Notes: a model not told the origin generated them from the sequence alone. Shown: positions 7,408 through 17,026, numbered from the stretch's first letter. The stretch is 64,000 nucleotides of DNA from Clostridium puniceum (GCF_002006345.1 NZ_LZZM01000099.1:62001-126000); one strand, 5' to 3'. Program-made: numbers and translations.

Positions 7408-8856
7408 ATGGCGAAGATAGTTGAAAGAAATAGAGAAGATAGGAAATATGCAGTTACTGGAGGCGGTGATTGTAGTCGAAAACTTTCAGAGCGTTTAAAA
7501 AAAAGATGCTTAAAAAATGCCGACAGAAGTTTTGCACAAACTACTCAATGTCAACAGATAAATAGTATTCAAGCATTTTTATCAATGGAAGATGCAGCCT
7601 TTGTAGTACATTCACCTAATGGTTGTGTGGGATGTGTATCATTTATGAATGATAATTTTAAGGTAGGTCAATATCATAGAGGAATTCATAATATTAGAAA
7701 TGCTAGATATATTGTTACTAGTTTAGATGAAAAAGATATTGTTTTTGGTGGAGAAGAAAAATTAAAAAAAGCAATTGTTGACTTAAATTCTAGATATAAG
7801 CCAAATATAATATTTATATTTACTTCTTGTGCATCAGGGATAATTGGTGATGATGTTGATTCTGTAGCAATTAATCTGCAAAAAGAAATTGATGCTATTT
7901 TAGTTCCAGTGCATTGTGAGGGATTTAAGTCAAAGGTACCAGCAACAGGATTTGATACAGCATTTAATTCAATAATAAAATATGTACTTACAGATGAACA
8001 TATTGAAAAAGAAAAAGGGCTAATAAATGTTTTTGCAACCACGTCTATAGGATATGAAGATCAAAAGGAAATAGAAAATTTATTAGATGTATTAGGGTTA
8101 CATGTAAACTATATACCATTTTATTCAAGTGTTGAAAAACTTAGAAAAATAATAAAGGCAGAATATTCAGTAGCTATATGCCAAGTGTTTGCAGATGAAT
8201 TTATGGAATACTTAAAGAATGAATATGATATTCCTTATTCTATAACTGGTATGCCAATAGGTATAAGAAGTACTGATGAGTGGTTTTTATCTGTTGCAAA
8301 GCTAGTGGGAAAGGAAGGCGTTGCTCGTAAATATATTGAAGAACAGCATAAAAAGGTTATTCCAGAAATTTCTAAAATAAGAAAGATAACAGAAGGTAAG
8401 AAAGTATTTATATGTGCAGGTACAGGAAGAGGAATTGCAGCAGCAAGCTTAATAGAAGACTTTGGAATGAAACTTGTTGGAATACAAACTCCTACTTATG
8501 AGGAAGCTTTTATAGAAAGCTTCGATGAATTAGAAAAAATTCATGGTGGAGATTTTATTATTGATGTGGCTAATATGCAGCCTTTTGAGCAGGTTAATCT
8601 TGTTAATAGGTTAAAACCAGACTTTTTTCTTGGAATGTCTAATTGGGTATCAAAGCTTGGAATTCCATCAACACACATCCTAGAAGCTAAGAGACCAACC
8701 TTTGGATATAATGGACTCATATATTTAGGAAGAAAAATTGAAAATTCAATTGAAAATCCAAGTTTTAATATTAAGCTAGCTGAACATAAAAAACTTCCAT
8801 ACAAGGAAGCTTGGTATAAAGAAAATGCATTCAAGTATTTGAAGGAAAGGGTGTAA
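7408..8856 (+). CDS. Nitrogenase-like component 1, NifD-like subunit (pair A)
   Basis: 482 residues of the nitrogenase component-1 alpha family (oxidoreductase, nitrogenase superfamily). Cysteines at the P-cluster positions are present: C48 (TTQCQQ), C73 (SPNGC) and C141 (FTSCASGIIGDD), with spacing close to that of NifD C62/C88/C154. C258 in AICQVFADEF matches the cofactor-binding Cys275 of NifD. The histidine that caps the cofactor in Mo-nitrogenase (H of HGYDG) is replaced: here the motif is FGYNG. It forms a heterotetramer with the next gene. There are no nifE/nifN/nifV genes nearby and the context is sulfur transport, so N2 fixation is unlikely; reductive C-S bond cleavage is inferred. 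Confidence 0.85.
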   Translation: MAKIVERNREDRKYAVTGGGDCSRKLSERLKKRCLKNADRSFAQTTQCQQINSIQAFLSMEDAAFVVHSPNGCVGCVSFMNDNFKVGQYHRGIHNIRNARYIVTSLDEKDIVFGGEEKLKKAIVDLNSRYKPNIIFIFTSCASGIIGDDVDSVAINLQKEIDAILVPVHCEGFKSKVPATGFDTAFNSIIKYVLTDEHIEKEKGLINVFATTSIGYEDQKEIENLLDVLGLHVNYIPFYSSVEKLRKIIKAEYSVAICQVFADEFMEYLKNEYDIPYSITGMPIGIRSTDEWFLSVAKLVGKEGVARKYIEEQHKKVIPEISKIRKITEGKKVFICAGTGRGIAAASLIEDFGMKLVGIQTPTYEEAFIESFDELEKIHGGDFIIDVANMQPFEQVNLVNRLKPDFFLGMSNWVSKLGIPSTHILEAKRPTFGYNGLIYLGRKIENSIENPSFNIKLAEHKKLPYKEAWYKENAFKYLKERV

Positions 8857-8860
8857 GTTA

Positions 8861-10129
8861 ATGAAAAATTATGTGGAAAATCCTAGATCTTTATGTGCTC
8901 TTAATGGGGCTATAGGTGTTTTTTCAGCATTAGGTAAAACTATACCTATTCTTCATGCAGGACCTGGGTGCGGACTTCAAGCTTCAATAGGTGTAAAATC
9001 AGGTTATATAGGTGGAGGAACTGGATGCCCAAGTTCTAACATGTTTGAAAAAGAAGTTGTTTTTGGTGGAATTAATAGATTAAGGGAAACAATAGAAGGA
9101 ACCTTGGAGATAATGGAAGGCGATTTATATGCTGTTCTTACAGGATGTACTTCAGGTATTATAGGTGATGATGTAGAAAATTTAGTTGAAGAATTTAAAA
9201 AAAAGGATATTCAAATAGCTTATATTGAAACATCTGGCTTTAAAGGGGATTCTTATTTTGGATACGAAGTTTCTTTAACCGAACTTGTGAAACAGTTTGT
9301 GAAAAAGAGTTCTGAAAAAGAAGCTAAAACAGTAAATGTTTTTGGAATAGTACCAACACAGGATATAACCTGGAAAGGAAATCTTGAAGAAATTACAAGA
9401 ATCTTAAAAAAACTTGGATTAAAGGTAAATACATTTTTTACTGAAAATCAAGGTATAGAAAATATAAAAGCATCTTCAAAAGCGGAGTTAAATATAGTAT
9501 TTTCTTCATGGCTTTTGAAAGAACTATCAGAGATCTATAAAGATGAGTTTGATATTAATACTTTTAGATATGAAGGTCTTCCAATTGGTCCTACAGCTAC
9601 ATCAGATTTTATAAGAAGATTAGCAAAACATATTTCAATAGATGAAAAACTTATAGAAAGTATAATTAAAGAGGAAGAGGATTACGTGTACAGTTATTAT
9701 GAGTATATTAATGCAATGATAAAAACATATCGTTTTATAATTGTAGGTGACTCAAATACAGTATTAGGCTTAAATAGATTTTTGGTTAATGATTATGGAC
9801 AAATTCCTCTAATATCGATAATTACAGATGATGTGCCAAAAGAAGGTAGAGAAGAAATAGAAAATCAGTTAAATAATTTAGAATATGCAAGAAAACCTGA
9901 AATAATTTTTGAAAATGATAAATGGAAAATAAGTGAAATTATAAGAGAAGCACAAGATGAAGCAACTTTGATTTTAGGAAGTAGCTTTGAAAAGGAAATA
10001 GGAATAGAACTTGATATTGTTACAATTGTTGTTTCAAATCCATCAACAGAAGCACTTATTCTTAATAAAGGCTATGCAGGGTATAGGGGATGTTTAACAT
10101 TCTTAGAAGATTTATATGATAATAATTAA
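8861..10129 (+). CDS. Nitrogenase-like component 1, NifK-like subunit (pair A)
   Basis: 422 residues, shorter than NifK (~520) and lacking its long N-terminal extension. The three beta-side P-cluster cysteines line up: C12 (RSLCALNG), C37 (HAGPGCG) and C96 (LTGCTSGIIGDD), matching NifK C70/C95/C153. A further Cys in GTGCPSSN is shared by position with NifK C115. It starts four bases after the stop of its partner, so the two are translated together. Partner of the NifD-like subunit at 7408. Confidence 0.85.
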   Translation: MKNYVENPRSLCALNGAIGVFSALGKTIPILHAGPGCGLQASIGVKSGYIGGGTGCPSSNMFEKEVVFGGINRLRETIEGTLEIMEGDLYAVLTGCTSGIIGDDVENLVEEFKKKDIQIAYIETSGFKGDSYFGYEVSLTELVKQFVKKSSEKEAKTVNVFGIVPTQDITWKGNLEEITRILKKLGLKVNTFFTENQGIENIKASSKAELNIVFSSWLLKELSEIYKDEFDINTFRYEGLPIGPTATSDFIRRLAKHISIDEKLIESIIKEEEDYVYSYYEYINAMIKTYRFIIVGDSNTVLGLNRFLVNDYGQIPLISIITDDVPKEGREEIENQLNNLEYARKPEIIFENDKWKISEIIREAQDEATLILGSSFEKEIGIELDIVTIVVSNPSTEALILNKGYAGYRGCLTFLEDLYDNN

Positions 10130-10309
10130 TTTTTATAAAAATAGTTATAAATAAATTAGAAACATAAATTATTAATTTAATTTTAATATGAAAGAAGGAT
10201 AAATAGGAGTGAAGCAATTAAAAAATAAATAAAATATGTTGAGGAATCAAAAATTGATTTGTTTTTAATTTTAGTTAAGGTAAATATTAGGTAGGAGGGA
10301 AATAAAGAA

Positions 10310-11779
10310 ATGGCTATAGATTTAAAAATATCTGCAGTTGGGACAAGAGAGAGTCGTTTAGGTTCTATTACAGGATACAATGGTGATTTACATGATATCG
10401 TAAATAAATCTCAATGTGGAACGCTAAAAAATAAGGAGAGATGCTTTAGTCAATCAAGTTCATGTAATGCAATGTGTGCATTAGGGCAATTATCTGGAAT
10501 AAGAGATGTAGCAATAATAAATCATGCACCATCAGGGTGTACAGCAGTTGCATCAGGTATTAATGTAAATAACAATCAATTAGCAACTAAAAGAGGAGTT
10601 TCAAATAATACAGTGTTTTTAGGAACAGATATGGATGAAAATGATACTGTATTTGGAGCAACTGGGAATCTTAAAGAAATAATATTAGAAACTTACAATA
10701 GATACAAACCAAAAGCTATATTTATAGGTACATCATGTGTATCTGGAATTATTGGTGAGGATGTTGATAGTGTAGTTGAAGAAGTTAAAAAAGAAATACA
10801 GGAGGATATTCCGGTAGCGGCAGTTCACTGTGAAGGTTTTAGATCAAGAATATGGGCTACAGGATTTGATGCGTCAGATCATGCTGTTCTAAGCAGCATA
10901 GTAAAACCACCAAAAAAGAAAACTAATAAAATTAATTTTAAAAATTTCTATGAGAGTGAAAGAAAACAAATAACTGATATATTTAGTAACTTTGGAGTTG
11001 AACCAGTATTTTTTTATCAAAATTCAACAGTTAAAGAATTAGAGCATCTTTCAGAAGCACTTGCAACAGTGAGTATATGTGGAGTTTTAGGTTCATATTT
11101 AGGAAATGGACTAGAACAGCAATATGGAGTTCCATTTGTAAAAACAATTAATCCATTAGGAGTTGTAGGTTTTGAAACCTGGCTAAGAGGCATTGGTGCT
11201 GCAATCCAAAGAGAAAAAGAAGTAGAATCTTATATTGAAAGAGAAAGAGCTATTTACATTCCTAAAATAGAAGAAGTTAAAAAAGAACTTAAGGGACTTA
11301 AAGCTGTACTTGGAATGGGACCAGGATATACATATGAAGTATCTCGAGTTCTTCAAGAATTGGGAATGGAAGTAGTTTGGGCTGCATCGTGGCATCATGA
11401 TAAGATGCATGATAATGAAAAAATGCCAGCATCTCTTAAATATTTAGCTGAAAATTCTAAAGATAATTTTAAAGTAAGTGTTGCTGATCAGCAAAATTTC
11501 GAAATTTTAAATATAATAAATCATCATAAACCAGATATATATTTTTCACGTCATCCAGGTACAACTGTCTGGGCAATTAAACAAGGTGCAGCGGCACTAT
11601 GTGTAAATGATGAATATATGATCTTTGGATATAAGGGGACTCTTGATTTTGCTTATACAGTATTAGATACAATTAAAAATAGAAGTTTTGAAAAAAATTT
11701 AGCATCTAGAGTTAAACTTCCTTATACAGAATGGTGGTATAAACAAGATAACTCAACATTCTTAGAGGAGGCAAAATAA
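10310..11779 (+). CDS. Nitrogenase-like component 1, NifD-like subunit (pair B)
   Basis: 489 residues. P-cluster cysteines C52 (SSSCNAM), C77 (APSGC) and C143 (GTSCVSGIIGED); cofactor Cys candidate C257 in SICGVLGSYL. The cofactor His position reads FGYKG, so the His is missing here too. The sequence differs widely from pair A, so this is a paralogue and not a recent duplicate. TAGGAGGG lies upstream of the ATG. The 180-bp gap from pair A contains only a short hairpin (AATCAA/TTGATT) followed by TGTTTTTAATTTT at about 10246-10272, which may reduce read-through. Confidence 0.85.
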   Translation: MAIDLKISAVGTRESRLGSITGYNGDLHDIVNKSQCGTLKNKERCFSQSSSCNAMCALGQLSGIRDVAIINHAPSGCTAVASGINVNNNQLATKRGVSNNTVFLGTDMDENDTVFGATGNLKEIILETYNRYKPKAIFIGTSCVSGIIGEDVDSVVEEVKKEIQEDIPVAAVHCEGFRSRIWATGFDASDHAVLSSIVKPPKKKTNKINFKNFYESERKQITDIFSNFGVEPVFFYQNSTVKELEHLSEALATVSICGVLGSYLGNGLEQQYGVPFVKTINPLGVVGFETWLRGIGAAIQREKEVESYIERERAIYIPKIEEVKKELKGLKAVLGMGPGYTYEVSRVLQELGMEVVWAASWHHDKMHDNEKMPASLKYLAENSKDNFKVSVADQQNFEILNIINHHKPDIYFSRHPGTTVWAIKQGAAALCVNDEYMIFGYKGTLDFAYTVLDTIKNRSFEKNLASRVKLPYTEWWYKQDNSTFLEEAK

Positions 11780-11780
11780 A

Positions 11781-13079
11781 ATGGCTAAAATATTAGATCA
11801 ACCAAGATACAAATGTGCTTTGGCAGCTATGCAGACTGTGCAATCAATAGAAGGTGCTATACCTATATTACATGCAGGACCAGGCTGTGGCGCTAAACTT
11901 GGAGGTGGAGCAGGAAATTCAGGACATTTTTCACATAACATTTTTCCATGTACTAATATAAGTGAAAAAGAGGTAGTTTTCGGTGGAGAAAAAAAATTAA
12001 ATGAAATAGTTGAAAATTCATTAAAAGTTATAGACGCTGATTTATATGTGGTATTAACGAGCTGCACATCAGAGGTTATTGGTGATGATGCAGAAGAAAT
12101 TGCGCGTTCTTTTAGGGAACAAGGAAAGCCAGTAATATTTACATCTACACCAGGATTTAAAGGCAACAACTACTTAGGGCACGAATGGGTAGTTGACGCA
12201 ATTATAGATCAATATTTAGAACCAAGTGATAAAAAAATAAAAGGACTTATTAACATTTGGGCAGGAATTCCACTACACGACCCATTTTGGCTAGGAAATT
12301 TAAGAGAACTCGAAAAACTTATAGAACAATTAGGCTTAATACCAAATACTATATTTGGACATGATAGAGGAATTAAAAATTTAAATAAAGTTCCACAAGC
12401 TGAATTTAATCTTTTAGTTTCACCATGGCTTGGATTAAATAATGTAAAAAAACTAGAAAGAAAATTTGAAACCCCATATCTTCACTATCCTGTATTACCA
12501 ATAGGTGCAACAGAAACAAGTAAGTTTTTAAGAGCAGTAGGAGATTTTGTTGGAATTAATAAGGAAAAGGTAGATAAAATTATAGAAAAGCAAGAAAAAG
12601 AATATTATTATTACATAGAACGATTTGCAGATGTATTCCTTGAAACACGTGTAATGTCAAAGCGTTTTGTTGTAGTTTCGGATTCACAATATTCACTCGC
12701 ATTAACAAAATTCTTAGTAAATGATCTAGGCTTATTTCCAGCTAAACAATTTATAATTGATGATGCACCGGAAAAATATAGAAAATCTATAACAGAATAT
12801 TTTAAAGAATTAAATTACGATATAGAAGCAGAGGTTGAATTCTCTGTTGATGGATATAAGGTTCATGATGAAATAAAGAATACTGATTATCATGGTTATC
12901 CTTTAATTTTAGGTAGCTCATGGGAAAAGAAAGTAGCTAAAGAAACAGAAGGTCATTACTTAGCTATATCATGGCCAATAAATGAAAGATTAGTTATAAA
13001 TAGTTCATATGTAGGATATTCAGGAGGGCTTAAGCTTTTAGAAGATATATATTCTGTAGTTCTTACTAGATTTAATTAA
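11781..13079 (+). CDS. Nitrogenase-like component 1, NifK-like subunit (pair B)
   Basis: 432 residues. P-cluster cysteines C13 (RYKCALAA), GPGC (~38) and LTSC (~95) are conserved, followed by EVIGDDAEE, the same landmark as in NifK. The extra Cys lies in NIFPCTNIS. It starts one base after its partner's stop with an excellent AGAGGAGG ribosome site. It is the last large gene of the first operon; beyond it lies the orphan attenuator at 13208. Confidence 0.85.
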   Translation: MAKILDQPRYKCALAAMQTVQSIEGAIPILHAGPGCGAKLGGGAGNSGHFSHNIFPCTNISEKEVVFGGEKKLNEIVENSLKVIDADLYVVLTSCTSEVIGDDAEEIARSFREQGKPVIFTSTPGFKGNNYLGHEWVVDAIIDQYLEPSDKKIKGLINIWAGIPLHDPFWLGNLRELEKLIEQLGLIPNTIFGHDRGIKNLNKVPQAEFNLLVSPWLGLNNVKKLERKFETPYLHYPVLPIGATETSKFLRAVGDFVGINKEKVDKIIEKQEKEYYYYIERFADVFLETRVMSKRFVVVSDSQYSLALTKFLVNDLGLFPAKQFIIDDAPEKYRKSITEYFKELNYDIEAEVEFSVDGYKVHDEIKNTDYHGYPLILGSSWEKKVAKETEGHYLAISWPINERLVINSSYVGYSGGLKLLEDIYSVVLTRFN

Positions 13080-13136
13080 AAATAATTTACCACTGATTTA
13101 ACAAAGAATTTAACTCAAACATGGGGAAATTAGGAA

Positions 13137-13265
13137 TTGATTAAGTTATAAAAACTATCTATATAATGAAACCAAGTAAACGTATAGTAATAAGTGAATA
13201 CTTGAATCTGACTGGAAAACCAGAGGGCTTACTTCTAAAAAAATAGAAGTGAGTCCTCTAATTTT
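13137..13265 (+). promoter_or_regulatory. Promoter plus leader with CTGACTGG hairpin and terminator (attenuator 2)
   Basis: A promoter-like TTGATT (13137) with TATATA/TATAAT 17-19 bases on is followed by a leader beginning near AAGTAAAC. CTGACTGGAAAACCAGAGG is at 13208-13226. AGAGGGCTTACTTCT (13222-13236) pairs with AGAAGTGAGTCCTCT (13245-13259), followed by a weak T run. The hairpin core is identical to that at 27434. The AAGTAAAC near the 5' end could pair with GCTTACTT in the terminator arm, a possible antiterminator. The only gene after it is a 24-codon peptide. Confidence 0.65.
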
Positions 13266-13300
13266 AATAAATATTATTGAAATAGAAATCAAGAGGAGTG

Positions 13301-13375
13301 ATGAATAATGAAGAGAATGTAAAAGCATTAAAAGTATTAAAAGCAATATTTAGTGAGATTATTAAGATTAATTAA
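13301..13375 (+). CDS. Possible 24-residue peptide downstream of attenuator 2
   Basis: AAGAGGAG five bases upstream of the ATG gives it a better ribosome site than many genes here. It encodes MNNEENVKALKVLKAIFSEI and then IKIN, an amphipathic helix-like peptide. It could be the start of a gene that was lost, or a real small protein controlled by attenuator 2. No homologue is recognised. Confidence 0.35.
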   Translation: MNNEENVKALKVLKAIFSEIIKIN

Positions 13376-13431
13376 CTTCGATTAATATGCTAATTAATAA
13401 TATTTAATACAATAAAAAATAATAGATCAAT

Positions 13432-13473
13432 AAAAGGCTTTAAAATTTGCAAAACATGAAATTTAAAGCCTTT
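13432..13473. terminator. Bidirectional intrinsic terminator
   Basis: AAAGGCTTTAAA pairs with TTTAAAGCCTTT across a short AT-rich loop, with T runs on both sides. It lies between the plus-strand end of the first operon and the minus-strand GST gene and can serve both. Confidence 0.75.
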
Positions 13474-13478
13474 TGTCT

Positions 13479-14453
13479 TTATATAAATTTTTTTAATGGA
13501 TCTTTACTTAGAGTTTCTCTGCCATGAGGTATGTACCAAATGCTTAGATCTGGACCTTTTGGCAATATTTTGTATTTATTTCCTTTAATGGTTGATAAAT
13601 GATAATGCTTTTTTATGCTAAGAAAATCTGTTGTATCTCCAAAACCGGGAGTTTGATATAAGTCTCTTGCATATCCCCATAAATTGGGAAATTCGATTAT
13701 TCTATTACGATTTACCCTAAAGCCATTGTAATAAGCGGCATCAAACCTAGCTAATGTAACATATAGTCTAATATCTGAATCTGTTATATAATCTCCAAAT
13801 AAATATCTTTTATTTTTTAACCTTTTCTCTAACTCGTCCAGACGGTTAAAGACTTCATCATAAGCTTTTTCATATGCTTCTTGAGATTGAGCAAATCCGG
13901 CCTTATAAACACCGTTATTTACTTCGTGGAAAATAACATAATTTAGCTTATCAATATCGTTTCTGAGCTCTTCTGGATATAAATCAGGAGCATCTTTCTT
14001 GTGAAATTTATTCCAAACTGTTTCGAAATAATTGGTCAATCTAAAGTAATCATTGTTTACTACTTTTTTTGTAGTTATATCTACAACAGCTGGAACTGTA
14101 GGTCTGCCTTCATAGTTTGGATCTGCATTAAAATAAACTTCACTTATGTATTTAATTTGTAATACAGGATCTACATTATCCTTGTCTAAAGTGAATGCCC
14201 AATCAGTATGAGGAACTTTAGGTCTAATTGGGTCTGCAGTACCAACACTAATTACATCTTCTAGGCCAAGTAATTTTCTAACGATAATAGATCGATGAGC
14301 CCAAGGGCACACAGGAGACCATAGTATACGATATCTCCCTGCTTCAATTGGCAATTTCCCAGGACCATCACCAAAAGGTGTATCAAATTTATTAAATTGT
14401 CTTTTAAATCCGCCCTTTTTATCTAATTCTTCTTTTTTGATTATCAATTCCAT
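13479..14453 (-). CDS. Glutathionyl-hydroquinone reductase-like protein (Xi-class GST / ECM4-YqjG family), copy 1
   Basis: 324 residues with the diagnostic Xi-class active site VCPWAHRS at about 49-56 (catalytic Cys), the thioredoxin-fold landmark 'RPTVPAVVD' (~117-125) and the all-helical C-terminal GST domain ('YLFGDYITDSDIRLYVTLAR', ~219-238, and 'NLWGYARDLYQTPGF', ~258-272). Known members use a thiol to strip glutathione from glutathionyl-hydroquinones. Here four copies surround S-compound transporters and nitrogenase-like genes, so they may handle other thiol adducts. Start ATG 14453 with AAAGGGG upstream. Convergent with the first operon; the only copy on the minus strand. Confidence 0.9.
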   Translation of the reverse strand: MELIIKKEELDKKGGFKRQFNKFDTPFGDGPGKLPIEAGRYRILWSPVCPWAHRSIIVRKLLGLEDVISVGTADPIRPKVPHTDWAFTLDKDNVDPVLQIKYISEVYFNADPNYEGRPTVPAVVDITTKKVVNNDYFRLTNYFETVWNKFHKKDAPDLYPEELRNDIDKLNYVIFHEVNNGVYKAGFAQSQEAYEKAYDEVFNRLDELEKRLKNKRYLFGDYITDSDIRLYVTLARFDAAYYNGFRVNRNRIIEFPNLWGYARDLYQTPGFGDTTDFLSIKKHYHLSTIKGNKYKILPKGPDLSIWYIPHGRETLSKDPLKKFI

Positions 14454-14934
14454 TTTACCTACCCCTTTAATTTAATAAAATTTCATTACTATCAGTTCAT
14501 CCAAAATGCTTATTACACTAATTAAACAAATCAAATGTATATTTTAATAATAAAATATCTAATTACAAAATAGAAATTAAAAAAATCATTTCTTAGTAAT
14601 TCAATATGTTTAGTTGTATTACAAATAAACATATTCCACTTCTTCACTTTTGTCAACTATTTTTTTATTACGGTAAAAATATAAATAATTTATTTTACAA
14701 TAATATTTTCCTTCAAAATATCTTTTGAATTATAATTAAACTAAAATATATAATTAAATATTTCTTCTTGACAAAACGTACAATAACTTTCATTATGTAT
14801 TCATAGTATTGATATGAATTTAAAAGTTTAGTTCATTTTTGAAAGTGTATTGACGCGTAGTAGAATTTAAACGTTAAACTTGTCTAGCTCAAGTTCTAAT
14901 GCTATGAAAGTATGTAATATAAGGGGGAGTTTAA
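14454..14934. other. Divergent intergenic region between the GST and the M20 peptidase
   Basis: 480 bp of AT-rich sequence. For the plus strand, TTGACA at 14768 and TTGACG near 14850 are candidate -35 boxes with poorer -10 partners. An imperfect hairpin AACTTG..CAAGTT lies at about 14877-14896. No gene or attenuator motif is seen. Confidence 0.4.
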
Positions 14935-16053
14935 ATGCAAATCAATAAAGAGAGGATAATTTCTGAATTTACCAAACTAGTGTCTATAGACAGCAAATCC
15001 TTTTGCGAAAAAGATATGGGTATATATATTAAAAAGCGCTTAGTTTCACTTGGCTTCTCAGTATTTGAAGATGATGCTGGAAAGATTTTGAATGGAAACT
15101 GCGGTAATATATATGGTTTTAAAGAAGGGAATACTTCATTAGATCCATTATTGTTTTGTGCACATATGGACACAGTTGAACCATCAGAGGGAAAAGAAGC
15201 TGTAATTGGCGAAGATGGCATAATTAGAAGTAATGGAAAGACTGTACTAGGAGCTGATGATTTTTCTGGAATAGCCGCAATATTAGAGGCTTTACAGACT
15301 ATAGAAGATAAAAATATTTCACATCGTCCAATTGAAGTTTTGTTTACAATTGCAGAAGAAGTATATTGTAAAGGGGTTCAGCAGTTTGATTTTTCTAAAA
15401 TAAAATCAAAGGAAGCATATATTCTCGATTTAACAGGTCCTGTTGGATTTGCGGCCTTCAAGGCACCAACAATTTTGTCATTTAATATTATTATAAACGG
15501 AAAATCATCACATGCTGGCTTTGCACCAGAAAAGGGCATTCATTCTATTTTAGCTGCTGCAAATTCTATTAGTAGCCTAGAAATTGGACGTATAGATAAA
15601 GACACAACTCTTAATATTGGAAATATAGAAGGTGGTATAGCAACTAACATAGTACCTGATCAGTGCATAGTTAAGGGTGAAATACGAAGTTATTCACATA
15701 AAAAAGCACTTGAATTACTGGAAAATATAAAGCAAAATTTTATTGATTCAGCTGCAAAAATTAAGGCGATAGTAGATTTTCATAGTGAAATTCATTGTGA
15801 AGCTTACGAAATATCTATTAATCATCCTGTTATCAAAAGATTTGAAAGAATTTCTAATGAACAAAAACTTCCAACTACTTTAGTAGAAACCTTTGGTGGA
15901 AGTGATAATAATATATTAGCAAAACATGGAATAAAGGGAGTTGTTTTAGCTAATGCTATGAATCAATGCCACTCTTGCGAAGAATATACCACTATAGATG
16001 AATTATGCAATATTGCAGAATTGACAAAGTCGTTAATGATTTCACAAGATTAA
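14935..16053 (+). CDS. M20 family metallopeptidase (tripeptidase/PepT-like)
   Basis: 372 residues with the di-zinc M20 ligand set: FCAHMDTVEP (~69-78; His and Asp), GADDFSG (~101-107; bridging Asp), AEEVYCKG (~141-148; general-base Glu and ligand Glu), 'LDLTGP' (~163-168) and the C-terminal His in CHSCEE (~347-352). The lid domain has the canonical KSSHAGFAPEKG. Members remove the N-terminal residue of small peptides or hydrolyse N-acyl amino acids. GGGGGAG precedes the ATG. Its position between two GST genes suggests it processes imported peptide- or acyl-linked sulfur amino acids (inference). Confidence 0.85.
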   Translation: MQINKERIISEFTKLVSIDSKSFCEKDMGIYIKKRLVSLGFSVFEDDAGKILNGNCGNIYGFKEGNTSLDPLLFCAHMDTVEPSEGKEAVIGEDGIIRSNGKTVLGADDFSGIAAILEALQTIEDKNISHRPIEVLFTIAEEVYCKGVQQFDFSKIKSKEAYILDLTGPVGFAAFKAPTILSFNIIINGKSSHAGFAPEKGIHSILAAANSISSLEIGRIDKDTTLNIGNIEGGIATNIVPDQCIVKGEIRSYSHKKALELLENIKQNFIDSAAKIKAIVDFHSEIHCEAYEISINHPVIKRFERISNEQKLPTTLVETFGGSDNNILAKHGIKGVVLANAMNQCHSCEEYTTIDELCNIAELTKSLMISQD

Positions 16054-16077
16054 ATAATAATTGTAATTTTGAAAAAG

Positions 16078-16124
16078 CTGTTAAAGAATTATTTACTAGT
16101 AATTATTCTTTAACGGTTTTTTTA
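16078..16124 (+). terminator. Intrinsic terminator after the M20 peptidase
   Basis: CTGTTAAAGAAT pairs with ATTCTTTAACGG (one G-T pair) and is followed by TTTTTTT. Confidence 0.8.
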
Positions 16125-16222
16125 TATTTATAAAATTAGTGTTTATGTTATGAAAAAGTCGTAGTTATAAATAATCTTTAGACAAGGTAATAAAAATTTG
16201 TAATATGTGAAATTAAAGTATT

Positions 16223-16290
16223 GACAATTCAGATCAACTTAGTTAGAATTAGTTAAATAAAAACACACTAAATCTATAGGGATTGTGTGA
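16223..16290 (+). promoter_or_regulatory. Promoter and 5' hairpin of the GNAT-GST-ABC operon
   Basis: TTGACA near 16223, a 17-base spacer and TAGAAT near 16246 form a good promoter. About 15 bases into the transcript is a hairpin CACAC/GTGTG (about 16264-16289) with an inner AATC/GATT pairing and no T run, so it is not a terminator. It may stabilise the message or be a small protein-binding site. Confidence 0.6.
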
Positions 16291-16362
16291 GAAAAATAAA
16301 TGCAGTACTAAATATAATTATAAAAAAATGAAAAAGAGATAAAATTGGGGGAGGATAAAGGA

Positions 16363-16794
16363 ATGGAATTAATTCGGGCTACTGAAAATTGGCAGAGGGC
16401 AGCAGCATATAATGTTCGAATAGAAGCTATGGTAAAAGGATTTGGCATAAGGTTAGATCAAGAAATCGATGATAATGATAGAGAAAATACAAATTATGTT
16501 GTTGCTATTGCTGGAAAATATCCAGTAGGAACATGTAGGTTAAACTGGCTTGATGAAAAGACTGGGAAAATTGAACGAGTATGCGTTCTTAAGGAGTATA
16601 GAACAAAAGGTATAGGAAAGCAAGTTATATTAGAAGCAGAAAAATGGATGCAGGAAAAAGGCATAAGCAAGATATTAATTTCAAGTAGAGTAGATGCTGT
16701 AGGTTTTTATGAAAAATTAGGATATGAAGTAAACTGGGATACAAGAGAAGATCATGGTGTCTTTGAATGTGTAAATACAGAAAAAATATTATAA
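16363..16794 (+). CDS. GNAT-family N-acetyltransferase
   Basis: 143 residues from the ATG at 16363, which has GGGGGAGGAT upstream; a TTG six codons earlier lies inside that ribosome site and is less likely. Acetyl-CoA binding motif A reads 'VLKEYRTKGIGKQVI' (R/Q-x-x-G-x-G/A pattern), and motif B 'VGFYEKLGYEV' is near the end. The family transfers acetyl to amines. In Bacillus the yxe and ytm operons pair such an enzyme with a cystine-type ABC system and M20 deacetylase to process S-substituted cysteines; the same set of genes surrounds this one. Confidence 0.85.
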   Translation: MELIRATENWQRAAAYNVRIEAMVKGFGIRLDQEIDDNDRENTNYVVAIAGKYPVGTCRLNWLDEKTGKIERVCVLKEYRTKGIGKQVILEAEKWMQEKGISKILISSRVDAVGFYEKLGYEVNWDTREDHGVFECVNTEKIL

Positions 16795-17026
16795 AAACAA
16801 TTAAATTATGAATTGATTAGTAGGAGGAATGAAAAGGCATAAAAAGAAGAACAGTGAGCAAAACTTAAACTTATAAAAGAGATTTCAGAAGAAGTATTGG
16901 GTAATAATTAATCAACTATGGAAAATATCAGTTATGGATAACTTTATAGGATATTTTATTAAATTTCAAATTTGATGTAGGGTATAAAGATAAAATTAAA
17001 TTTATAGAAAAAGGAAGGTTTTTATT
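16795..17026 (+). other. Short gap with gene scraps
   Basis: A strong ribosome-site sequence (AGGAGG) at about 16822 precedes an ATG opening a 15-codon reading frame. A different frame just after it reads AKLKLIKEISEEVLGNN and stops near 16912, which looks like the tail of a lost gene. No complete gene is supported. Confidence 0.3.

Noticed and set aside
10246..10272. A strong terminator separating pairs A and B
   Set aside because: The stem has only six base pairs; it may lower but is unlikely to stop transcription, so I did not list it as a terminator.
10180..10400. Minus-strand reading frames opposite the nitrogenase-like genes
   Set aside because: They are hydrophobic or low-complexity antisense frames without ribosome sites and overlap well-supported genes.
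7408..13079. Protochlorophyllide reductase (BchNB) or CfbCD-type reductases
   Set aside because: No tetrapyrrole genes are nearby, and cofactor-type Cys and a NifB gene are present, which those enzymes do not need.
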